From assembly GCA_025060675.1 (NCBI GenBank), contig JANXBI010000028.1, forward strand, positions 1 through 18,470: 18,470 nt of DNA. The letters are read 5' to 3'. A program made the translations under genes and the position numbers. The notes beneath the pieces were generated by a model. It was not told the DNA's origin, did not search any database, and saw only the letters and a program-made list of their open reading frames with translations. This DNA comes from Candidatus Caldatribacterium sp. Its GTDB lineage: Bacteria; Atribacterota; Atribacteria; Atribacterales; Caldatribacteriaceae. Shown here in pieces: positions 14,223 through 18,470 of this stretch; the first letter of the stretch is position 1; every line of letters starts with the position of its first letter.

Positions 14223-14925
14223 AATCCTCAAGCTCCTCCTCGTATCCTTCTTCTTTCGGAAGGGCCACAACTTCCTCTTCCAGAATTTCCCCTGGCGATA
14301 TTACCTCGCCCTTAAAAATCCAAACCTTGACACCAATCTTTCCATAGGTTGTAAGAGCTTCAGCAAAACCATAATCGATGTCTGCTCGAAGCGTCTGGAG
14401 TGGCAAACGACCCTCTCGATACCACTCTTCTCGAGCAATCTCTGCTCCTGCAAGGCGACCCGCGCAGGCAATCTTGATACCTTTGGCGCCCATCTTTAAG
14501 GCTCGAGCAATAGCCTGTTTCATTGCTCGGCGGTATGACACTCGGCGCTCAATTTGCGCGGCGATATTCTCTGCCACAAGTTGAGCATCAATTTCGGGAA
14601 TAGGGACTTCTTCAACCGAGATCTGAATATTGGGATTACCTGTAAGCTTTTGCAACTCTTGACGAAGCTTTTCAACCTCGCTTCCTTTCCGCCCGATAAC
14701 AATTCCAGGACGAGCGGTTTTAATAATGACCTTGATCTGGTTCGCCAGGCGTTCAATTTCGACTTTTGAAACACCTGAGCGGTAGAAACGCTCTTTAATA
14801 TACCGGCGAATCTTCAAATCCTCAAGCAGGTAATTCGTGTACTTATCTTTTTCCGCATACCACCGAGATTGCCAGGTAGTCACGATACCTAAACGAAGGC
14901 CGATCGGATTTACCTTCTGTCCCAA
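14200..14925 (-). CDS. rpsC: 30S ribosomal protein S3 (uS3)
   Basis: The 241-residue product begins MGQKVNPIGLRLGI, the universal S3 start, encoded here by a TTG lying directly after the rplV stop. A type II KH domain is visible with its GRKG loop at residues 78-81, followed by the C-terminal domain (VSYRRAMKQAIARALKMGAK; ADIDYGFAEALTTYGKIGVK). S3 lies at the mRNA entry tunnel and has helicase activity together with S4 and S5. The last ~25 residues are strongly acidic (EILEEEVVALPKEEGYEEEL...), a tail beyond the conserved core. The 3' end overlaps the assigned rplP start by 23 bases. Confidence 0.98.
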   Translation of the reverse strand: MGQKVNPIGLRLGIVTTWQSRWYAEKDKYTNYLLEDLKIRRYIKERFYRSGVSKVEIERLANQIKVIIKTARPGIVIGRKGSEVEKLRQELQKLTGNPNIQISVEEVPIPEIDAQLVAENIAAQIERRVSYRRAMKQAIARALKMGAKGIKIACAGRLAGAEIAREEWYREGRLPLQTLRADIDYGFAEALTTYGKIGVKVWIFKGEVISPGEILEEEVVALPKEEGYEEELEDYVDAQES

Positions 14926-15270
14926 CTATTTTCCCTCCTCCGCCTCAGACACCACAATGGTAATGTGGGAAGTTCGTTTACGAATAAGGTATGCCCGGCC
15001 AAAAGCTCGTGGATGCACTCTTTTCCAAGTTGGTCCCTGGTCAACATATGCCCGAGAAACTACAAGATTTTCCACATCCATGTTCCAGTTGTTCTCGGCA
15101 TTCGCAACAGCTGACTTCAAGACCTTGTATACTAAGCGAGCTGCCTTCTTGGGAATGAAACGCAAAAGAATTAGCGCTTCTTGTGCCCTTTTCCCTCGGA
15201 TGAGGTTCACCACTTGGCGAGCCTTTCGCGGAGAAATCCGCACATACTTTGCCGTTGCCCTGGCCTCCAT
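14926..15270 (-). CDS. rplV: 50S ribosomal protein L22 (uL22)
   Basis: The 114-residue product (MEARATAKYVRISPRKARQV...) contains the L22 hallmarks: YVRISPRKARQVVNLIRGK at the N-terminus, KSAVANAENN in the middle, and the C-terminal beta-hairpin region PRAFGRAYLIRKRTSHI that lines the exit tunnel near the constriction. I start at ATG 15270, with AGAGG 8 bases upstream; a GTG three codons earlier would overlap this RBS. It follows rpsS by 12 bases and its TAG stop is directly followed by the TTG of rpsC. Confidence 0.97.
   Translation of the reverse strand: MEARATAKYVRISPRKARQVVNLIRGKRAQEALILLRFIPKKAARLVYKVLKSAVANAENNWNMDVENLVVSRAYVDQGPTWKRVHPRAFGRAYLIRKRTSHITIVVSEAEEGK
14933..14938 (-). promoter_or_regulatory. 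Ribosome binding site supporting the TTG start of rpsC
   Basis: GGAGGG on the minus strand within the last codons of rplV, 7 bases upstream of TTG 14925. There is no ATG or GTG nearby that preserves the universal MGQKVNP N-terminus. Confidence 0.85.
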
Positions 15271-15282
15271 TTCCCTCACCTC

Positions 15283-15567
15283 TTACTTCAGCGCTGTCGA
15301 GCGTTCTGTAGGAGCACCGTGACCCTTAAAGGTTCGGGTTGGCGCAAATTCTCCAAGACGATGTCCCACCATCTGTTCCGTGATGTAAACGGGGATGTGC
15401 CTTCTCCCATTGTATACCGCGATGGTATGACCAACCATCTCGGGGATGATAACACAGGCCCGAGCCCATGTCTTTATGACCTTTTTTTCGCCGCGTTTAT
15501 TCAGCTCTTCGATCTTCTTCCGGAGTTTTGGATCAACATAAGGTCCCTTCTTCGACGACCTACCCAA
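15283..15567 (-). CDS. rpsS: 30S ribosomal protein S19 (uS19)
   Basis: The 94-residue product (MGRSSKKGPYVDPKL...) shows the S19 signature, including GHTIAVYNGRRHIPVYI and MVGHRLGEFAPTRTFKGHG. S19 binds the 30S head next to S13 and contacts the large subunit. The open frame extends upstream to an in-frame ATG overlapping rplB, but family alignment places the start at TTG 15567, directly before GRSSKKGP. This TTG has GGGAGG 9 bases upstream, located in the 20-base gap after the rplB stop. The upstream ATG would add 15 residues not seen in S19 proteins. Confidence 0.95.
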   Translation of the reverse strand: MGRSSKKGPYVDPKLRKKIEELNKRGEKKVIKTWARACVIIPEMVGHTIAVYNGRRHIPVYITEQMVGHRLGEFAPTRTFKGHGAPTERSTALK

Positions 15568-15576
15568 AGGACACAG

Positions 15577-15582
15577 CCTCCC
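15577..15582 (-). promoter_or_regulatory. Ribosome binding site supporting the TTG start of rpsS
   Basis: GGGAGG on the minus strand, 9 bases upstream of TTG 15567 and downstream of the rplB stop. It fits the TTG and cannot serve the longer in-frame ATG, which lies upstream of it. Confidence 0.8.
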
Positions 15583-15587
15583 TCCGT

Positions 15588-16409
15588 TTACTTTCTCCTC
15601 TTGAGAATCCACTTGTCAGTTTGCTTATTCCGCCGAGTTTTGTACCCTTTCGTTAGAAGGCCCCATGGACTCACTGGGTGCCTTCCACCATGCGCACGAC
15701 CTTCTCCACCGCCATGAGGGTGGTCAATAGGATTCATGGCTACACCACGAACGGTGGGTCGAATACCTAACCACCGGTTCCTCCCAGCTTTCCCGATGGT
15801 AATATTTTCGTGGTCTACATTACCCACCTGCCCAATGGTAGCCATACAATCAAGATGGATGAGACGAATTTCCCCTGATGGGAGACGAACATGAGCATAA
15901 TCTCCTTCCTTTGCTAAAAGCTGTGCATAGCTCCCCGCAGAGCGAACAAGTTGGCCTCCTTTACCTTTCCTGAGCTCGATGTTGTGAATAATTGTTCCTA
16001 CAGGGATATTCCGAAGAGGGAGTGCATTTCCCGGACGAATATCAGCATCAGGACCACTCATGAGAACATCGCCAACAGAAACCCCTAAAGGAGCAATAAT
16101 ATACCTCCTTTCGCCATCAACGTATTTCAAAAGAGCGATACGAGCTGACCGGTTTGGGTCATACTCAATCCTCTCTACCACTGCCGGAATACCAATTTTC
16201 TCCCGCTTGAAGTCAATAATACGATACTTCCTCTTGTGTCCGCCCCCACGATGTCGAACAGCAATACGACCTTGATTATCCCGTCCAGCTTTACTCTTGA
16301 GTGGTTCAAGAAGAGAACGTTCCGGTCCTTCTTTGCTTATTTCTTCGAAAGTATAACCAGTCATATGGCGCCGACTTGGTGTTACCGGTTTATATTCCTT
16401 GATACCCAT
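15588..16409 (-). CDS. rplB: 50S ribosomal protein L2 (uL2)
   Basis: The 273-residue product has the full L2 architecture: the N-terminal region with GRIAVRHRGGGHKRKYR, the central OB-fold RNA-binding domain, and the SH3-like domain ending in MNPIDHPHGGGEGRAHGG. The His of DHPHGGG near residue 230 corresponds to the histidine implicated in peptidyl transferase function. L2 is needed for subunit joining. Length is typical (about 273-277). The ATG has GAGG about 8 bases upstream. It follows rplW by 14 bases. Confidence 0.99.
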   Translation of the reverse strand: MGIKEYKPVTPSRRHMTGYTFEEISKEGPERSLLEPLKSKAGRDNQGRIAVRHRGGGHKRKYRIIDFKREKIGIPAVVERIEYDPNRSARIALLKYVDGERRYIIAPLGVSVGDVLMSGPDADIRPGNALPLRNIPVGTIIHNIELRKGKGGQLVRSAGSYAQLLAKEGDYAHVRLPSGEIRLIHLDCMATIGQVGNVDHENITIGKAGRNRWLGIRPTVRGVAMNPIDHPHGGGEGRAHGGRHPVSPWGLLTKGYKTRRNKQTDKWILKRRK

Positions 16410-16423
16410 ACTCTCAACCTCTC

Positions 16424-16711
16424 TTATGTGATGTCAAAGGCCTTAATACGTTCACCGGGCTTAACAAACACTATCGCTTTCTTCCAAGACGACGTTCGGC
16501 CCTCGAATCTCCCCAAGCGCTTCCTCTTCCCTTTAACATTAATGGTGTGCACTTTCAAAACAGTAACACCAAACATCTCTTCAACAGCTTTCTTAATCTC
16601 AGGCTTCGTTGCTCGTGGATCTACTCGGAAGACGTATTTATTCTCCTTCTGCAGCCGAAACGATTTCTCCGTCATAATAGGGTGGAGAATGATGCTTCGC
16701 TCATCTTTCAC
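16424..16711 (-). CDS. rplW: 50S ribosomal protein L23 (uL23)
   Basis: The 95-residue product (MKDERSIILHPIMTEKS...) has the L23 N-terminus and the TINVKGKRKRLGRFEGRTSS loop that reaches the tunnel exit. L23 is the docking site for trigger factor and SRP at the exit port. I chose the GTG whose codon is 16711-16709: a GGAGG lies 9 bases upstream and the reading MKDxR is the usual family start. The GTG two codons upstream (16717) would be only 3 bases from the same GGAGG. The start lies inside the last 11 bases of rplD, so reinitiation or coupling is likely. Confidence 0.95.
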   Translation of the reverse strand: MKDERSIILHPIMTEKSFRLQKENKYVFRVDPRATKPEIKKAVEEMFGVTVLKVHTINVKGKRKRLGRFEGRTSSWKKAIVFVKPGERIKAFDIT

Positions 16712-17333
16712 GCCCACACACCTCCAGTAAGGAGAAAAAGGCCGCTTTCTCCATCACTACCCAGTCCGCATTCACAATAAGGTATGCAGTAATCTCGCTG
16801 ACTGGCTTCACCGTAACATCGGGAATATTCGAAAACACCCTAGCCACAAGAGCGTTAGTCGTATGAAGAACGATAAGAACTTTTCCGCGAACCCGTAATG
16901 CCTCCAAAAATCGAACTCCTTCTTTAGTTTTCGGGGCAGGAAAACTTACCTCGTCCACTAAAAGGATCGACGACTCTTGAATCTTGTCCCGTAAAGCAAG
17001 AAGTAAAGCTTTGCGTCGCTCTTTTTTCGAGAGAGAATGATAGTACGAGCGAGGTCTCGGACCAAAAACGATACCCCCATGACGCCAGATAGGCGATCGG
17101 ATACTTCCGTGTCGTGCTCGCCCAGTACCTTTCTGAGGCCAAGGCTTTCGTCCTCCCCCCCGAACTTCGCCACGGGTCTTTGTCTTTGCCGTTCCCAGCC
17201 TCTGGTTGTCAAGAAAGGTCTTCACCGAAAGGTAAAGAAGGTGAGGATTATCTTCTACGTTTTCCAGCCATTCATCGCTTAGAGAAATTGTCTCCACAAC
17301 CTGTCCAGTACGATCTTTCACCTCAAGCTCCAT
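16701..17333 (-). CDS. rplD: 50S ribosomal protein L4 (uL4)
   Basis: The 210-residue product carries the L4 signature GGGRKPWPQKGTGRARHGS (about residues 59-77) and the IWRHGGIVFGPRPRSY segment, the long basic loop lining the nascent-peptide exit tunnel. The C-terminal half has the usual alpha/beta fold sequence (KVLIVLHT). L4 is a primary 23S rRNA binder; in E. coli it also represses its own operon, but no leader is visible here to support that. The ATG start is preceded by GGGGGCGG. Its last 11 bases overlap the assigned rplW start, suggesting translational coupling. Confidence 0.97.
   Translation of the reverse strand: MELEVKDRTGQVVETISLSDEWLENVEDNPHLLYLSVKTFLDNQRLGTAKTKTRGEVRGGGRKPWPQKGTGRARHGSIRSPIWRHGGIVFGPRPRSYYHSLSKKERRKALLLALRDKIQESSILLVDEVSFPAPKTKEGVRFLEALRVRGKVLIVLHTTNALVARVFSNIPDVTVKPVSEITAYLIVNADWVVMEKAAFFSLLEVCGRER
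16721..16725 (-). promoter_or_regulatory. Ribosome binding site deciding the rplW start
   Basis: GGAGG on the minus strand, inside the coding region of rplD, 9 bases before GTG 16711 and only 3 bases before GTG 16717. The spacing favours the downstream GTG. Confidence 0.75.
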
Positions 17334-17345
17334 TATGTCCGCCCC

Positions 17346-17981
17346 CTATGATGCCCTCTTGAAAACAAGAACCCTGCTCCCCGCTGGTCCCGGTACGGCA
17401 CCACGCACAAGGAGAAGATTTCGCTCGGGATAAATACCGACAACTTCAAGGTTTCTCACCGTGACAGTATCTCTTCCCATTCTTCCCGGAAGGCCTTTCC
17501 CTTTGAAAACCTTTTCAGGGTCCGTCGCCCCAATGGACCCAGGCTCGCGGTAAAACATAGACCCATGTGACTTTGGTCCACCACTATACCCAAATCGTCG
17601 AATCACTCCTTGAAAACCCTTTCCTTTGGAAACTCCTTTAACATCCACTCGATCACCAACACTAAATCCATCGACCTTCAACACCTGACCAACTTCATAC
17701 TTCTCGTGATCTTTAAAATGGAACTCGGCCAAGAAACGAAGGGGTGGAACCTGAGCTTTTCTCAAGTGACCAAGAAGAGGCTTGTTCAATTTCTTTTCTT
17801 TTACCTCTTTATACCCAAGCTGCAGAGCTTTGTAACCATCACGATCTACCTCTTTTTTCTGGACAACGTAACATGGACCACACTGGAGCACTGTCACAGG
17901 CACAGAAAGGCCCTCAGGGGTGAAGATACGTGTCATGCCGATTTTCTCACCAATCAGACCATATGTGACAACGGCTTTCAT
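17346..17981 (-). CDS. rplC: 50S ribosomal protein L3 (uL3)
   Basis: The 211-residue product starts with MKAVVTYGLIGEKIGMTRIF; GLIGEKIGMTRIF is the L3 N-terminal signature. The central KGKGFQGVIRRFGYSGGPKS segment and the following SHGSMFYREPGSIGA match the long loop that reaches toward the peptidyl transferase centre; the Gln of GFQG is the residue methylated by PrmB in E. coli. L3 is an early-assembly 23S rRNA binder. The ATG start has GGAGGAG about 7 bases upstream. Its TGA-to-TAG neighbours are tight: 21 bases from rpsJ and 12 to rplD. Confidence 0.98.
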   Translation of the reverse strand: MKAVVTYGLIGEKIGMTRIFTPEGLSVPVTVLQCGPCYVVQKKEVDRDGYKALQLGYKEVKEKKLNKPLLGHLRKAQVPPLRFLAEFHFKDHEKYEVGQVLKVDGFSVGDRVDVKGVSKGKGFQGVIRRFGYSGGPKSHGSMFYREPGSIGATDPEKVFKGKGLPGRMGRDTVTVRNLEVVGIYPERNLLLVRGAVPGPAGSRVLVFKRAS

Positions 17982-18002
17982 AGTTGCTCTCCTCCAGGCC
18001 TC

Positions 18003-18308
18003 TCAGAGCTTGATCTCGATATCGACACCTGCGGGTAAATCAAGGTGCATAAGCGCATCCACCGTTTTAGGGTTCGGATCAATGATATCGATGAGTCGCT
18101 TATGAGTCCGCATTTCAAACTGTTCTCGGGACTTCTTGTCAATATGAGGGGAACGAAGCACAGTATACCTCGTGATTTCAGTAGGCAAAGGAACGGGTCC
18201 AGCCACGGATGCCCCGGTCCTCTCCACTGCCTGAACAATCTTCATGGCTGACTGATCAAGGAGTTTATGATCGTACGCTTTGAGCTTAATACGAATTCTT
18301 TGCGCCAC
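18003..18308 (-). CDS. rpsJ: 30S ribosomal protein S10 (uS10)
   Basis: The 101-residue product has the normal S10 length and the family features: the IRIKLKAYDHKLLDQS start, the GPVPLPTEI loop and a conserved end with DLPAGVDIEIKL. S10 sits in the 30S head and, in many bacteria, also pairs with NusB in transcription antitermination. The start is GTG (reading MAQRIRIKL), with GGGGAGG about 9 bases upstream; there is no in-frame ATG that would keep the conserved N-terminus. It is the first S10-operon gene, 20 bases after tuf and 21 bases before rplC. There is no room here for the long S10 leader that regulates this operon through L4 in E. coli, so that mode of control is not expected at this point. 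Confidence 0.98.
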   Translation of the reverse strand: MAQRIRIKLKAYDHKLLDQSAMKIVQAVERTGASVAGPVPLPTEITRYTVLRSPHIDKKSREQFEMRTHKRLIDIIDPNPKTVDALMHLDLPAGVDIEIKL

Positions 18309-18328
18309 GTCCTACGCCTCCCCAGGGC

Positions 18329-18470
18329 TTACTCAAGAATCTCTGTGACCACTCCAGCACCGACTGTCCTTCCCCCCTCACGAATAGCAAAGCGCAAGCC
18401 CTTTTCCATAGCCACAGGATAGATGAGCTTCACTTCGAGGTTCGCATTATCTCCAGGCATGACCATCTCA
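18329..18470 (-). CDS. tuf: Elongation factor Tu, C-terminal fragment (gene runs off the right edge)
   Basis: Only the last 46 codons and a TAA stop are in the window. The translation contains EMVMPGDNANLEVKLIYPVA followed by MEKGLRFAIREGGRTVGAGV and ends VVTEILE, which is the highly conserved end of EF-Tu domain III. EF-Tu is the GTPase that carries aminoacyl-tRNA to the ribosomal A site; the domain seen here helps contact tRNA and EF-Ts, while the GTPase domain lies outside. The frame is cut by the window edge, not by mutation. It lies 20 bases upstream of rpsJ, the arrangement where the str operon (rpsL-rpsG-fusA-tuf) runs straight into S10. Family assignment is certain; whether this is the only tuf copy cannot be told. 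Confidence 0.97.
   Translation of the reverse strand, partial: EMVMPGDNANLEVKLIYPVAMEKGLRFAIREGGRTVGAGVVTEILE

Noticed and set aside
1..18470. CRISPR arrays, insertion sequences, tRNA or rRNA genes
   Set aside because: No regularly spaced direct repeats, no transposase-like frames, no cloverleaf or rRNA-like sequence seen; the window is almost completely filled by housekeeping genes.

Overview
The window is one dense block of genes, all read from the minus strand, and carries the bacterial tuf–S10–spc–alpha ribosomal protein superoperon followed by an ECF-transporter module and truA. In transcription order (right to left): tuf (3' end only), rpsJ, rplC, rplD, rplW, rplB, rpsS, rplV, rpsC, rplP, rpmC, rpsQ, rplN, rplX, rplE, rpsN, rpsH, rplF, rplR, rpsE, rpmD, rplO, secY, adk, map, infA, rpmJ, rpsM, rpsK, rpsD, rpoA, rplQ, ecfA1, ecfA2, ecfT, truA. 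That is 36 genes, 26 of them for ribosomal proteins. No gap between neighbours exceeds 30 bases and several genes overlap, so a single long transcription unit, with promoter(s) beyond the right edge, is the simplest reading.

The organism is a bacterium. The order tuf-rpsJ, the secY-adk-map-infA-rpmJ-rpsM-rpsK-rpsD-rpoA-rplQ run, and the rplQ-ecfA1-ecfA2-ecfT-truA tail resemble Firmicutes/Clostridia and some deep-branching, often thermophilic phyla (Atribacterota is a guess, not shown). Cys4 zinc sites are intact in S4, S14, L24 and adenylate kinase, and L36 has Cys3His. Start codons are unusually mixed: of 35 visible starts I assign 5 to TTG (rpsS, rpsC, rplN, rpsK, truA) and 7 to GTG. Good Shine-Dalgarno sequences precede nearly all of them, and several ribosomal protein starts were moved downstream from the longest open frame to fit the RBS and the family N-terminus.

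The genes work together in making and running the translation machinery: EF-Tu, large and small subunit proteins, IF1, N-terminal Met removal (map), tRNA pseudouridylation (truA), nucleotide balance (adk), membrane insertion of new proteins (secY) and transcription (rpoA). The EcfA1-A2-T cassette is the energizing half of a vitamin/cofactor importer; no substrate-binding S component is present here.

The only non-coding stretch of note is bases 1-130, after truA. It is not obviously coding. On the minus strand it has a near-consensus promoter (TTGACA, 17-bp spacer, TGC-TAAATT) overlapping the truA stop, a perfect 7-bp hairpin at the predicted transcript start, and a 31-bp imperfect palindrome near the left edge. 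This looks like the promoter and leader of a separate transcript continuing off the left edge. I found no sign of a new defence, mobile or metabolic system in the rest of the window.
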